From Arthrobacter sp. V1I7 (lineage in GTDB: Bacteria; Actinomycetota; Actinomycetes; Actinomycetales; Micrococcaceae), in contig NZ_JAUSYS010000001.1 of assembly GCF_030817015.1 (NCBI RefSeq), forward strand, positions 1,922,001 through 1,986,000: a stretch of DNA of 64,000 nt. The letters are read 5' to 3'. The notes beneath the pieces were generated by a model. It was not told where the DNA came from, did not search any database, and saw only the letters and a program-made list of their open reading frames with translations. Made by a program: the position numbers and the translations under genes. Of this stretch, positions 55,955 through 64,000 are shown piece by piece; within the stretch, counting starts at the first letter, position 1; each line of letters starts with the position of its first letter.

Positions 55955-56872
55955 TCAAGAAGAAGGTGGGGGCGTGGCGAGGCTGGCTGCGACGGCCCGG
56001 AGTTGGGTCAGGACCGTTTTCACGTTCGCCCGTTCGAGGGTTTCGGGGCGGGCGAGGCAATCGATATGCCGGCCGGGCCCCAGACGGGAAATCGGACGGA
56101 GGACAAGGTCCGGATGATGATGCATGTCCGTGGTGTAGCGGGGCATCAACGCGACGCAGTCGCTGGCGGCGACCACGGCAGCGGCTACGAAAAACTCGTT
56201 GATCCGGTGAACGATGCGCGCTTCGGCACCTCCGATGCCGGCGATTTGTTCGATGGCGCTCTCAAGGGGAAATCCCTGGTGCACGGCCACCCAGGTTTCT
56301 TCGCCGAGGTCCTCCGGCGCGACGGAGTCTTTGGCTGCCAGCCGGTGGTCCTTGCGGACTACGAGGTCCAGGGGTTCGAACAAGAGCGGTTCGACGCGCA
56401 CCGCCCCCGGCCACGGCGGACTGCCCGTCAGTCGGTGCGCGATGACCAGGTCGTGATCCTGGGCGAGGGCGGGGAAGCTTTCCTGGGCCACGTCGAAGTC
56501 GCTGAGGGCAACGCCGGGCTGGCCCGGGGCGCTCACCTTGGTTAGTAGCGGGCCGAAGAGGGCCAGTGCCGCACTGTGGAAGGCCGCGACCGCCACGGTC
56601 CCGTGCGGTTCGCTCTGGAACTGTGCGACCGCCTGCTCCGCACGTTCAAGCGCCACTTCCACATCCACGGCCGCCAGGGCCAGGGCGCGCCCGGCGTCGG
56701 TCAGTGCAGTCCGTCGTCCGTCTTTGAAGGTCAGTGGGGCAGCCGAGCGGCGCTGCAGGGAGCTGAGTTGCTGGGACACAGATGACGGAGTGACGCGGAG
56801 GGCAGCGGCGACTGCGGCGATGCTGCCCCTGTCGCCCAGTTCCCTTAAAGCGCGAAGCTGACCGAGTTCCAT
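55955..56872 (-). CDS. LysR family transcriptional regulator
   Basis: A 305-residue LysR protein from ATG. The HTH is MELGQLRALRELGDRGSIAA and VAAALRVTPSSVSQQLSSLQ. The substrate-binding domain follows (TVAVAAFHSAALALFGPLLT; VRVEPLLFEPLDLVVRKDHR). It is divergent from an EamA transporter with only 49 bp between starts. The ATTAGT/ACTAAT dyad overlaps its own start codon, implying autorepression and control of the transporter. Ligand unknown. Confidence 0.92.
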   Translation of the reverse strand: MELGQLRALRELGDRGSIAAVAAALRVTPSSVSQQLSSLQRRSAAPLTFKDGRRTALTDAGRALALAAVDVEVALERAEQAVAQFQSEPHGTVAVAAFHSAALALFGPLLTKVSAPGQPGVALSDFDVAQESFPALAQDHDLVIAHRLTGSPPWPGAVRVEPLLFEPLDLVVRKDHRLAAKDSVAPEDLGEETWVAVHQGFPLESAIEQIAGIGGAEARIVHRINEFFVAAAVVAASDCVALMPRYTTDMHHHPDLVLRPISRLGPGRHIDCLARPETLERANVKTVLTQLRAVAASLATPPPSS

Positions 56873-56924
56873 TAGTCCAAACTAATGCATGTTGAGCAAA
56901 AATGGCCTCTGGTACTAATGCATG
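56871..56924. promoter_or_regulatory. LysR operator region with paired repeats
   Basis: ATTAGTCCAAACTAAT (56871-56886) is an inverted repeat with ATTAGT/ACTAAT arms overlapping the lysR start. ACTAATGCATG occurs at 56881-56891 and again at 56914-56924, 33 bp apart (about three helical turns). This fits a LysR tetramer contacting two sites between the divergent genes. Confidence 0.7.
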
Positions 56925-57911
56925 TACACGGAGACCATGGGGTGGATGATTACTTTCCTTGCACCGTTCCGGGTCGATCTTCTGTTGCTTCTGGTGGCCG
57001 TGTCCTGGGGATCGACCTATCTCGTGGCGAAGGAACTTGTCTCAGCGGGCACGGTGCTGGCGCTTCTCGCTTTGCGGATGCTGCTCGCAGCCGGGGTCAT
57101 GGCTGCAATTGCGGGTGTCCGGGGGAAGCGCCTGACCCGTACGGAGCTGTTCGCCGGCATACCGATTGGGGTGCTGCTTGCAGCGGTCTTTGCATTTGAA
57201 ACATTCGGGATCGCGCATACCTCGGCGACGAACGCAGGGCTCATCATCAGCCTCACCATGGTCTTCACTCCGGTCCTTGAGTCCGTCGTGTCGCGCCGGC
57301 GGCTACCTGGCACATTCTTTGCAGCGGCCACAGTTGCGGTGGCCGGGGTAGTTCTACTGGCCGGCAACGGCACCTTCGACCCGCCCAGCGCCGGAGACCT
57401 GCTCGTGCTGGCCGCCGCGGTAGTACGCGCCGCGCACGTCGTCTCCATGCACAAGCTCACCGGCGGTAAAGCCATGGATTCACTGCACCTCACGACCGTG
57501 CAACTGGGCACCTGCGCGCTTCTATTTACGACAGGTTCGTTCCTTTACGGCGATTCCATCCCGCACTACCTCTCCCAGCTGGATCCCCGACAGAGAGTGA
57601 TGTTCCTCTATCTGGTGCTCATCTGCACTGTGTTCGCGTTCTTCGTTCAGATCTGGGCGGTCAGGCGGACTTCTCCATCAAGGGTCAGCCTCCTACTCGG
57701 CACCGAGCCGATCTGGGCAGCCACCATTGGAATCACCATCGCCCACGACAGCATAGGGATCGCGGGGTACTGCGGCATTGCCCTCGTTCTCACCGGAACT
57801 GCCTGGGGGCGCTCGGCGGAACAGCGGCATCGCCTGGCCGTGGGGGAGTCGCATCCGCTCCGCTCAGAGCTCAAGGCAGCGATCCCGGAGAAGGAAATCG
57901 CAGGACCCTGA
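56922..57911 (+). CDS. EamA/DMT-family transporter
   Basis: A 329-residue protein with ten predicted helices in two EamA halves (LLLLLVAVSWGSTYLVAKEL; ATNAGLIISLTMVFTPVLES; FLYLVLICTVFAFFVQIWAV; GIAGYCGIALVLTGTAWGRS). The conserved WGS and EP (GTEPIWAATIG) elements are present. DMT carriers export metabolites such as amino acids; the substrate is unknown. The start at 56922 lies in the operator; an ATG at 56937 with GGAG 3 bases upstream is possible. LysR-controlled. Confidence 0.9.
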   Translation: MYTETMGWMITFLAPFRVDLLLLLVAVSWGSTYLVAKELVSAGTVLALLALRMLLAAGVMAAIAGVRGKRLTRTELFAGIPIGVLLAAVFAFETFGIAHTSATNAGLIISLTMVFTPVLESVVSRRRLPGTFFAAATVAVAGVVLLAGNGTFDPPSAGDLLVLAAAVVRAAHVVSMHKLTGGKAMDSLHLTTVQLGTCALLFTTGSFLYGDSIPHYLSQLDPRQRVMFLYLVLICTVFAFFVQIWAVRRTSPSRVSLLLGTEPIWAATIGITIAHDSIGIAGYCGIALVLTGTAWGRSAEQRHRLAVGESHPLRSELKAAIPEKEIAGP

Positions 57912-58149
57912 CCAAGAGTCTCCCTATGAGCGCGGCTGACGACTGGCCGCCCGTTGCAGGTTCCGCGGCGTTCGAGGCCTCCCAAGTGGGCTTCAAATAT
58001 TCTCTCGGAGGGGCCGAATTTGAAGTTGACCACTCAGCCCTCCACAAAGGAACGGGAAGTCGCCATTTCAAGCTGCGATTTAATCGCCACCTTCAACTAA
58101 CAGCGGCACGATGCGCCCGGACCGTATCGGCGTTCACCGTGCACCCGCG

Positions 58150-58512
58150 TCACGCGCGTCCGTGGAAGGGCGGCGCTGTCCGCCCGTACAGGTCTGCCCG
58201 CGCAATGAAGCGGGATGCCACAGTCACCTCGTCCACGAGGAACTGCTGCCCGTCGTCGAGGACGACAGCTCTCAGCACATCGTTCTCAGCGTACAGCCGG
58301 TCGGCGATGCCGTTCACGACCCGGATGTCCAGGACGGCGAGCTGGTCTGATGCCTCGCCGACCGGGGCGGGCATCGTGTGGAGGAACAGCGTGACGTCAT
58401 CACTGAGCTGCCGGAACAGGAGACCCTGGTGGACGCTGGGGGAGCTCGTGCCGAGAACACCCATTCGCTGTCCGCGCACTTGCCACCCATGGCAGTAGGT
58501 GCAGTGCAGCAC
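58150..58512 (-). pseudogene. Thioredoxin-reductase-like oxidoreductase fragment
   Basis: The frame reads LHCTYCHGWQVRGQRMGVLG, then SVHQGLLFRQLSDDVTLFLH and NDVLRAVVLDDGQQFLVDEV. This is the central part of thioredoxin-reductase-like FAD proteins with the CxYCHGW redox motif. It breaks off at RADLYG and then runs into unrelated sequence, losing the C-terminal FAD segment. Upstream, QYGGEVQVVQNREIPP in another frame may be a relic of the N-terminal half. Truncated at both ends. Confidence 0.75.
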
Positions 58513-58715
58513 GGGGTCTGAGGAGGATCGGTAGGAAGATTGCGTTTAGGGGCGGCGGTGCGAATTCCGGCTTCTGATGGCGGAATCTCTCGGTTCTGGA
58601 CCACCTGGACCTCCCCACCGTACTGCTGACAGCAGGTGCGGCCCGGGACTCAGGCCCGGTAAAGCGCTAAAGTATCGCCTTAGCTGATGGTGTGGCGTGA
58701 TTGGAGTGATGACCG

Positions 58716-59840
58716 ATGCTGATCGAATGGAGGGGCCGCTTTCGAGGCCACAGCGGACTCGCCGTGGAAGCAGCCGGCTTCATCGGAGCTCTTCGCCGGG
58801 CAGGGTTTGCTGTTCGAGAAGTTCCTGTCGGCTCCCTTCCGGTCGGAACCGGCCCGCCCCCAGCGACCGGGGCTATCCCCGTGCTGACCATTGTGCACCT
58901 TCCCTGGCACGACAACGGTTGGGAAGACCTAAAGGGCACCATCATTTGGAGGGCTGTCTTCGAAACCGCATCCATACCCCGTCCATGGGTTATGCGGGCG
59001 GAACAGGTGGACGAAGTCTGGGTTGCCTCAACCTTCAACGCACAGACTTTCGCCGCGGCTGGTGTGGCGGAAGAGAAGCTTCATGTCATACCTCAGGCTC
59101 TTTCTGCTGGCTGGTACAACCTTCCGATTTCCACGGGCGCCGGGAACGGTCCGTTCAGGTTCCTCTCGGTTTTCAGGTGGCAGCAGCGAAAAGGATGGGA
59201 CGTCCTGCTCAAGGCGTATCTCAGCGAGTTCGACGCCGATGACGACGTGGAGTTGGTCATGCGTGCGGACCCGTTCGGACCCACCGGCTACGACATACCT
59301 GCTGATATTGCCGCGGTCACGGCCGAAATCAGGCCACGGAACCCGCCCCGGATCACCCTCTTGGCTGAACCTCTGTGCCTGCAGGATCTGCAGGAGCTTT
59401 ATGCCCGTTCAAATGCCTTCGTTCTTCCTACCAGGGGTGAGGCCTGGGGGCGCCCCTACCTGGAGGCCATGGCATGCGGCCTCATCACCATCGGAACCGG
59501 GTGGGGAGGACAGCTGGACTTCATGAATGACACGAATTCCCTCCTGATCGATTATGACCTCATGCAGGTCTCAGAAGCAGCAGCCCTGGAGTGGCCCAAT
59601 TTTGAAGGACAGATCTGGGCAGAGCCTTCCGTTCCCAGCCTGCGCCGGTGTCTTCGCCGCGCAATGGAAGATGGCCCCGGAATTGAATCCAGACGCCGGA
59701 ACGCTGCAGCCACCATCCGCAGGCAGTTCCCGCCAGCAACGATAAATCAAAAATTCCTGTCGGAAATCCGCCGCGTCCTTCGATCCCCGGTGACCGCCCC
59801 GGGCATGTCCGTTCCTGCCGTCCGGGACAGACTCAGCTGA
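58716..59840 (+). CDS. Glycosyltransferase (GT-B, family 1/4 type)
   Basis: A 374-residue GT-B enzyme from ATG with GGAGTGATG upstream. The N-terminal half has the GHSGLAVEAAGFIGALRRAG acceptor-side motif and EQVDEVWVASTFNAQTFAAA. The C-terminal GT4-like half has FLSVFRWQQRKGWDVLLKAY and the E-x7-E-type motif around PTRGEAWGRPYLEAMACGLI. The nucleotide sugar and acceptor are unknown. No other polysaccharide genes are nearby. Confidence 0.87.
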   Translation: MLIEWRGRFRGHSGLAVEAAGFIGALRRAGFAVREVPVGSLPVGTGPPPATGAIPVLTIVHLPWHDNGWEDLKGTIIWRAVFETASIPRPWVMRAEQVDEVWVASTFNAQTFAAAGVAEEKLHVIPQALSAGWYNLPISTGAGNGPFRFLSVFRWQQRKGWDVLLKAYLSEFDADDDVELVMRADPFGPTGYDIPADIAAVTAEIRPRNPPRITLLAEPLCLQDLQELYARSNAFVLPTRGEAWGRPYLEAMACGLITIGTGWGGQLDFMNDTNSLLIDYDLMQVSEAAALEWPNFEGQIWAEPSVPSLRRCLRRAMEDGPGIESRRRNAAATIRRQFPPATINQKFLSEIRRVLRSPVTAPGMSVPAVRDRLS

Positions 59841-59993
59841 TTTCGGCGTTGCAGAGTGCTAAACGGCTGGCTACCTGGGCATCGGAAACGGGCTCGAAGT
59901 ATTCATACGCCCGGTCCGCTGATGCAGGCACGGACAGCCCCAAGGACAGACGATGTCATTAACGATTCCCTCCGACTGTCTGGCGGGGGAGAA

Positions 59994-60260
59994 TCACAAA
60001 CGCCGTGGCCGGCGGGCTCTAAGTCCGGTCAACCGCTTCCGTCTGGCCGGAGTGACGGGCGCAGTGGGCGCAGCAGTACAGCAGTACATTTCCTCCGCGC
60101 TCTCCGTCCCGTGTCCGAGAATCCGGCAGCCACAGTGTGCGCAGGTCGGGGCCAAGGCCTGGATGGCGCACTCAAAGCTGTCGAAGGTCCCGGACTGGTC
60201 GCCTCTGGTGATGGTGAACGTCTTGTCGTAGTCGTTGCCGCAGGTGTCGCAAATGGCCAT
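59994..60260 (-). pseudogene. Zinc-ribbon/metallothionein-like protein with frameshifting 8-bp duplication
   Basis: From ATG (AAAGGA upstream) the protein reads MAICDTCGNDYDKTFTI, FDSFECAIQALAP, then CAHCGCRILGHGTESAEEMY. On the plus strand CAGCAGTA occurs twice in tandem (60071-60086; TACTGCTG on the coding strand). Removing one copy restores YCCAHCARHSGQTEAVDRT and a stop at 60019. With both copies the frame runs into an Arg-rich tail. The restored form has the CxxC pairs of a common actinobacterial small zinc-binding protein. Recent loss, or possibly a reversible slippage site. Confidence 0.8.
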
Positions 60261-60405
60261 GATAGGTTCCTTTCAAAACGGGTGGTGGAGCAGGGTGCCC
60301 GGACGAACCGGCCTCTGGAGGAGATTGACATCTCAGCCATGGGCACGACGGCATGACTTCTTCAGGCTCATCCAGGCACCGGTATTTGTGCAGGTATCGC
60401 CCGGC

Positions 60406-61977
60406 TCAGTTCTGCTGGCCCACATGCCATGCTGCGATAGCGGACCTCGAAGAGAATCCGAGTTTTCTCAGCGTGTTGCTCACATGGTTCTCCACGGTGC
60501 GCTCCGATACGAACAAGGTGGCGGCAATGGCCCGGTTGCTCAGGCCTTGGGCCACAAGGGCCGCCACTTCGGATTCCCTGGCGCTAAGCTGGCCGTCGGC
60601 CTGCTCGTGCGTTTCTAATTTCGCCCGTGCCATTGCGGCGAAGTGGACCGAGTTGATGCCCTCGGCCAACCGCAGCGCGGTGAGGAAATGTTCGCGGGAT
60701 GCCGCGGTGTGACCGAGCAGGGCCGCCAATTGACCGAGGTAGTAGGCCACCGGACCTGAAGACGGGGTCTGTGAGTCTGCGATCGACTGGAAATTCTCGA
60801 AGGGAAGGAGATCGGCGTACAGGGCTGGCGCCGCGGCCCGATCCTTGAGATAGATGCACAGTGTGGCATGGCCTGTCGCTGCGATGAGCCACTCCGGGGC
60901 GCGCCGGGGGAAATCCTGGAGGTGGGGGACCATGGCCTTCCACAGCGACTGAACTTCTTCTTTCCTGTCCATTGCGGCAAGGATCTTCGCCAGCCAGCCC
61001 TTGGCAAAATACGGCGTGTTCTCGAGCCGGCGCCGTACAGCCTCTTCGGCCTCCTGAAGTCCGATCCCGGTCCGGAGGGCGACGCTCGAGGTCATCACCA
61101 GATGCAGGAATGGAATGGTTTCGTCCTCCGTCCTCGCGCTGATCCGCAGTGCGGTGTCGGCATGCAGGAGCGCGTCGGAATACCGGCCTTCGAGGTGCAG
61201 CAGAACGGCGCGGATCAGTTCGATCCTGCACGTCCACAGATCCTCCCGCATCCTGTCGGCAATGCTCGAGAGCACGTCAAGCTCCGCCGAAACATCCACG
61301 ATCCGCCCGAGTTGGAGGAGTGCTTCGATGCGCCACAGGAGGCCCCAGGCAAGGTATTCATCCATCCCTCTCCGCCTCCCGAGCTCCACCGCACGGTCGG
61401 CGATCGCCAGGCGATCCATGACATGCTCGGCACCGAGGAACCGGGCATGCCGGGCCTGTAAGCCGAGGAACGCCGTATCAGGGTCTTCGGCGTTCACAGT
61501 GGCGATGTCAGTTTCGCCGTCGAGATCGAAATAGGGCTCGCTGACCCAGATGCTGCCGGTCACGGCCAGCTGCGCGCGAAGGCGGGCGCAGCGCACCGGG
61601 TCGGAGTCGCCGAGCAAGGCCAGTGCCTCGAGGCACAGCGCGTGCAGCTGAGCCCTGACCGGGGAGTAGGTGATGCCCCGAAGCACGACCGCGGCATCGG
61701 CCATCGCGGGCCCGTCACCGGTCTCCCGCGCGATATCCGCGGCAGCACTGCATGTCTTCCAGGCGAGTACGACGTTTCCGGCGTGGAACCGGCTCGTGGC
61801 CAGCTCCAGCAGGAGGTCCACCTTGCGGATGGGCGAAGGCGCGGTTTCGTCGATGAGTTCGATGGCGGTGCAGAGGAGGGTGCTGGCCTCGGCATGGGCG
61901 CGGCGGGCACTGGCCTCGCGGGCTGCACGGATTGCGGCCTCAAAAGTCTCCGCTGATCTGCCTGCCCCCACCGTCAT
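60406..61977 (-). CDS. LuxR-type regulator with TPR-like region, no ATPase domain
   Basis: A 523-residue protein from ATG. Residues 1-440 are helical TPR-like repeats ([40 protein letters not shown]). The C-terminal HTH is [20 protein letters not shown] and [20 protein letters not shown]. No Walker A is present, so it is like the C-terminal two thirds of a LAL regulator, either naturally short or 5' truncated. It is divergent from a small membrane-protein gene at 62107 with 129 bp between starts. Confidence 0.87.
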   Translation of the reverse strand: MTVGAGRSAETFEAAIRAAREASARRAHAEASTLLCTAIELIDETAPSPIRKVDLLLELATSRFHAGNVVLAWKTCSAAADIARETGDGPAMADAAVVLRGITYSPVRAQLHALCLEALALLGDSDPVRCARLRAQLAVTGSIWVSEPYFDLDGETDIATVNAEDPDTAFLGLQARHARFLGAEHVMDRLAIADRAVELGRRRGMDEYLAWGLLWRIEALLQLGRIVDVSAELDVLSSIADRMREDLWTCRIELIRAVLLHLEGRYSDALLHADTALRISARTEDETIPFLHLVMTSSVALRTGIGLQEAEEAVRRRLENTPYFAKGWLAKILAAMDRKEEVQSLWKAMVPHLQDFPRRAPEWLIAATGHATLCIYLKDRAAAPALYADLLPFENFQSIADSQTPSSGPVAYYLGQLAALLGHTAASREHFLTALRLAEGINSVHFAAMARAKLETHEQADGQLSARESEVAALVAQGLSNRAIAATLFVSERTVENHVSNTLRKLGFSSRSAIAAWHVGQQN

Positions 61978-62106
61978 GTGCTCATGCTATCCCGTCGTAG
62001 GTGTCAAGACAGGTGGTTCCACGGATGCCCCGGGGGCAATCGGCGAGCATCATGAACGCAATGTGCACACAATTCAGCAAGCTCACAACAAAGGGAGGAC
62101 TCCGCG

Positions 62107-62796
62107 ATGGCACTCAAATCAGCTGAAACTACCCGGCACGGAAGTGGACCTGTCCGGCGGCTCGGCGCGATCGGATTCTGGGGAGGAATCGCGGGCGCCC
62201 TTTCGGCCTTCGTGTTGATCGTTTATCCGCCAGCGGTTGTCCCGGAGCAGTTCAGCTACCCGTTCAACGGCGCCGGATTTACCGTTGCCCAGGTGTTTTT
62301 TGCCGTGCAGAACGCGACGCAGGTGGCAGTGATCGTGGCGCTGCTGCGGACCCCGGCTGTTGGTTCGTCGCGGCTCGTGCGGGCCGGCCTGTTCACCGGT
62401 ATCGCGGGTCTGGCTTTGCTCTCCCTCCTGGAGCTGGTGGTCATCGCAGCCGCGCACTCCGTTTCCGGGGAGCCGCTGTACGACCTGTTCCAGGCGCTCT
62501 TTGGAATCCCGACGATGATCACTGGGATCGGACTGGTCCTGGGCGGCATCGGCGTCCTTCGGGTTGGCGCTTGGAAAGGTGCGAAGCGGTTCCTACCGTT
62601 GGTATTGGGAGTGTATGTCTTCGTGCCGCTGACTCCAGCCGTCATGGGCCCCCACATTGCGGGCCGGATCGGCATCGGGATCTGGGTGCTGCTCTTTGCC
62701 CTCCTCGGCTGGATCCTCTGGCGCGGTGACGGCGCTGGCAGCCGTGATGTCGTGGGCTCGGAGGTGGCCGGCTCAAGCGGGCCCAGGCAGCGGTGA
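62107..62796 (+). CDS. Small multi-pass membrane protein beside the second LuxR gene
   Basis: A 229-residue protein from ATG with AAGGGAGGA upstream. Helices include LGAIGFWGGIAGALSAFVLI, VAQVFFAVQNATQVAVIVAL, LFTGIAGLALLSLLELVVIA, MITGIGLVLGGIGVLRV, FLPLVLGVYVFVPLTPAVMG and IGIWVLLFALLGWILW. Size and topology resemble the LuxR-linked proteins at 48 and 52 kb. Divergent from the LuxR/TPR gene, it may be its target. Function unknown. Confidence 0.82.
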   Translation: MALKSAETTRHGSGPVRRLGAIGFWGGIAGALSAFVLIVYPPAVVPEQFSYPFNGAGFTVAQVFFAVQNATQVAVIVALLRTPAVGSSRLVRAGLFTGIAGLALLSLLELVVIAAAHSVSGEPLYDLFQALFGIPTMITGIGLVLGGIGVLRVGAWKGAKRFLPLVLGVYVFVPLTPAVMGPHIAGRIGIGIWVLLFALLGWILWRGDGAGSRDVVGSEVAGSSGPRQR

Positions 62797-63101
62797 GACC
62801 TGTCCTGGCACCGGGTGTGGCGGTGGGTGCGCTGCTCGGTTGGGCAGAACATCTGCGGCGAAGCGGCGGCCGTCGTGGATGGCGCCGGCTGGCCCTGCCT
62901 CCGCTGCTGTTCGCCGCCGCCCCGCTGGCCATGCCGGGCGCCCTGACATCACTGCAGACCACCGGGATCGGCGGCGGGCGGTTATGGTGCCGCTCATTGG
63001 ACTGGCAGGCGGCTACGCATTGTGCGGGCACGGGCGCGGCTGGACCTGTGGCCGGGGTTGGTCAGTCCGTGGCGCTAAAGGCCATCGATGAGCGGGCCTA
63101 G
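62793..63101 (+). pseudogene. Small membrane protein gene with compensating frameshifts
   Basis: GTG overlaps the previous stop (GTGA) and reads GVAVGALLGWAEHLRRSGGR then LALPPLLFAAAPLAMPGALT. Near 62975 the membrane-protein reading moves to another frame (VMVPLIGLAGGYALCGHG), while the original frame becomes WCRSLDWQAATHCAGTG. Coding-like sequence (GPVAGVGQSVAL) may return at the end. This suggests one or two small indels in a coupled membrane-protein gene. A degraded but translated product cannot be excluded. Confidence 0.55.
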
Positions 63102-63178
63102 ACATGACACCGGTGGCTCGGCGCAACATGCAACGTATCCGTCCGAACTACGCGGCCTTCGGTCCGATTGGAGAAACC

Positions 63179-63904
63179 ATGGAAAGCATCCAGCCCTTGC
63201 CCGGCGACCGCAGGGCCGGAGCCTTCGCCTACGCGGCCGGTGCGGTTGGAATAATCACCTTCACCGCATTAGGCCTCATGTACGGCGTGGAAATGTCCAG
63301 ACCCGGACCGCGGCTCTTCGGCCCAATCAGCGACATCGGAAGCGGGCTGTTCAACCTCTTGGCCGTCCCGGTCATCTTGCAGCTCCACAAACGCCTTTCC
63401 CCGTCACACTGGACAGGGCCAGGGCTGGCGGTCGTCGTCGTGCTGTCAGTTGCCGGGGCAACCGGCTCGTTCCTGCTCGTGGCCAAGGTGCTCGGCTTCG
63501 CCGTCGCCACCACGGCGGCAATGCTGGCACTCGCCGCTCAAGCAGTTTGGCTTGTGTCCGCGCACACCAAACTGCTGAGACGCGGCGGCTACCCGCTGCG
63601 GCTTGCCAAACTGGGCAGATTCGTGGGGGCGGCATTCCTTGCCGGAGCTGCGATTGTCGCATTCGGGTTCCTGGTTCCGGGCGGATGGATGCAGTGGACC
63701 GTATTCGGTATCGGCGGACTGATCGGCCTGACAGGTTGGGTGGGCATGCCATTCTGGTTTCTTATGGCGGGCCGGCGGCTCGTCCACAAACGCTCAACAC
63801 CGAGGACTTCACCGACGCCCAAGCCATCGCCCGCATCACCCGAGGCAACTTCCGGCTCGTCCCAGGCGATTCACCCAGATCGAACGAGTCATGAAAGTCA
63901 ATGA
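63179..63904 (+). CDS. Multi-pass membrane protein with foreign C-terminal tail
   Basis: From ATG at 63179 (GGAG 6 bases upstream; an ATG at 63104 lacks support) this is 241 residues. Six helices: FAYAAGAVGIITFTALGLMY, GLFNLLAVPVILQLH, LAVVVVLSVAGATGSFLLVA, FAVATTAAMLALAAQAVWLV, FVGAAFLAGAAIVAFGFLV, GIGGLIGLTGWVGMPFWFLM. After RRLVHK (about 63790) the tail (RSTPRTSPTPKPSPASPEAT) is an out-of-frame reading of a transposition-ATPase remnant, so the native end is probably lost. Function unknown. Confidence 0.75.
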   Translation: MESIQPLPGDRRAGAFAYAAGAVGIITFTALGLMYGVEMSRPGPRLFGPISDIGSGLFNLLAVPVILQLHKRLSPSHWTGPGLAVVVVLSVAGATGSFLLVAKVLGFAVATTAAMLALAAQAVWLVSAHTKLLRRGGYPLRLAKLGRFVGAAFLAGAAIVAFGFLVPGGWMQWTVFGIGGLIGLTGWVGMPFWFLMAGRRLVHKRSTPRTSPTPKPSPASPEATSGSSQAIHPDRTSHESQ

Positions 63905-63966
63905 TCCCAGCACGACCACCGACGACGTCGTCGATGAAGCGGGCCACCCGACCCTGGTTCATCAGC
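63793..63966 (+). pseudogene. C-terminal remnant of an IstB/TniB-type transposition ATPase
   Basis: Frame 63793 reads LNTEDFTDAQAIARITRGNF then RLV; after a shift near 63863 it continues RRFTQIERVMKVNDPSTTTD then DVVDEAGHPTLV. This matches the C-terminal end of AAA transposition helper proteins (typical EDFTDxQAIAxITxGNFRLxHRLFxQIERI, ITxDVVExARSTLVIG). It is frameshifted and fragmentary, and marks a past mobile-element event at the window end. Confidence 0.7.
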
Positions 63967-64000
63967 GTTCATCGGCATCAGCTAGACCGCCGGGTGGGTG

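Noticed and set aside
57926..58498. 190-codon plus-strand frame after the EamA gene
   Set aside because: Low-complexity Arg/Ser/Thr sequence, antisense to the thioredoxin-reductase-like relic; nothing recognised in 57912-58149 either.
61978..62106. Search for the TCACCACAT operator before the 62107 membrane-protein gene
   Set aside because: No convincing half-site pair was seen, so the two LuxR systems do not obviously share an operator.

Overview
The window is high-GC DNA with frequent GTG and TTG starts, tight ATGA/GTGA overlaps and actinobacterial gene families (DUF3097, DUF3043, DUF3054, a ctaE-qcrCAB operon with a diheme QcrC, EF-G2). The gene order hrcA-dnaJ-rsmE, phoH-ybeY-corC-era and leuA ... 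recO-uppS, together with protein character, points to Arthrobacter/Pseudarthrobacter or a close Micrococcaceae relative. No tRNA, rRNA or CRISPR array was seen.

1-28.7 kb is mostly conserved core. It holds the end of hemW, two conserved actinobacterial proteins, a CIRCE-controlled hrcA-dnaJ-rsmE heat-shock/rRNA-modification operon, a GerMN lipoprotein, phoH-ybeY-corC-era, an LCP cell-wall ligase, an M13 peptidase, and leuA preceded by a 19-codon leader peptide with four Leu codons and a 10-bp hairpin (an attenuator). Between leuA and recO lies an iron-siderophore module: a siderophore-interacting reductase, a binding protein, two FecCD permeases and an ATPase around a DtxR/IdeR-type iron box. 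A transposase stub borders it on the leuA side. Next come recO-uppS, a hydrolase, pyrD, a DUF3043 protein, an M20 dipeptidase and erpA.

28.9-37.7 kb is the respiratory locus. ctaC-ctaD-ctaF (oxidase subunits II, I, IV) point right and ctaE-qcrC-qcrA-qcrB (subunit III plus cytochrome bc1) point left, giving the parts of a bcc-aa3 supercomplex. Between them sits a divergent HPr phosphocarrier / DasR-like GntR regulator pair sharing a near-consensus dre operator. trpD, a Lrp-type ligand-binding protein, a DUF3054 protein, a VOC-like protein and an EF-G2 paralogue follow.

42.7-64 kb is accessory and decaying. Intact genes (GNAT, GGDEF cyclase, two large LuxR regulators, several small multi-pass membrane proteins, DUF2306, a FAD oxidoreductase, LysR/EamA pair, glycosyltransferase) are interleaved with about ten broken ones: Ig-like protein, amino-acid permease, TetR, alcohol dehydrogenase, thioredoxin-reductase-like protein, zinc-ribbon protein with an 8-bp duplication, and a transposition ATPase remnant.

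The most striking structure is around the MalT-like LuxR gene at 48955-51696. A 74-bp operator/promoter block downstream of it, leading into a membrane-protein gene, is repeated in inverted orientation (about 92 percent identical) upstream of it. The inverted copy leads into a second membrane-protein gene and still carries the frameshifted 3' end of a second luxR. It reads as an inverted duplication of a [luxR - operator - membrane protein] cassette in which one luxR was lost but both target promoters were kept. A second LuxR/TPR gene with small membrane-protein genes lies at 60.4-63.9 kb.
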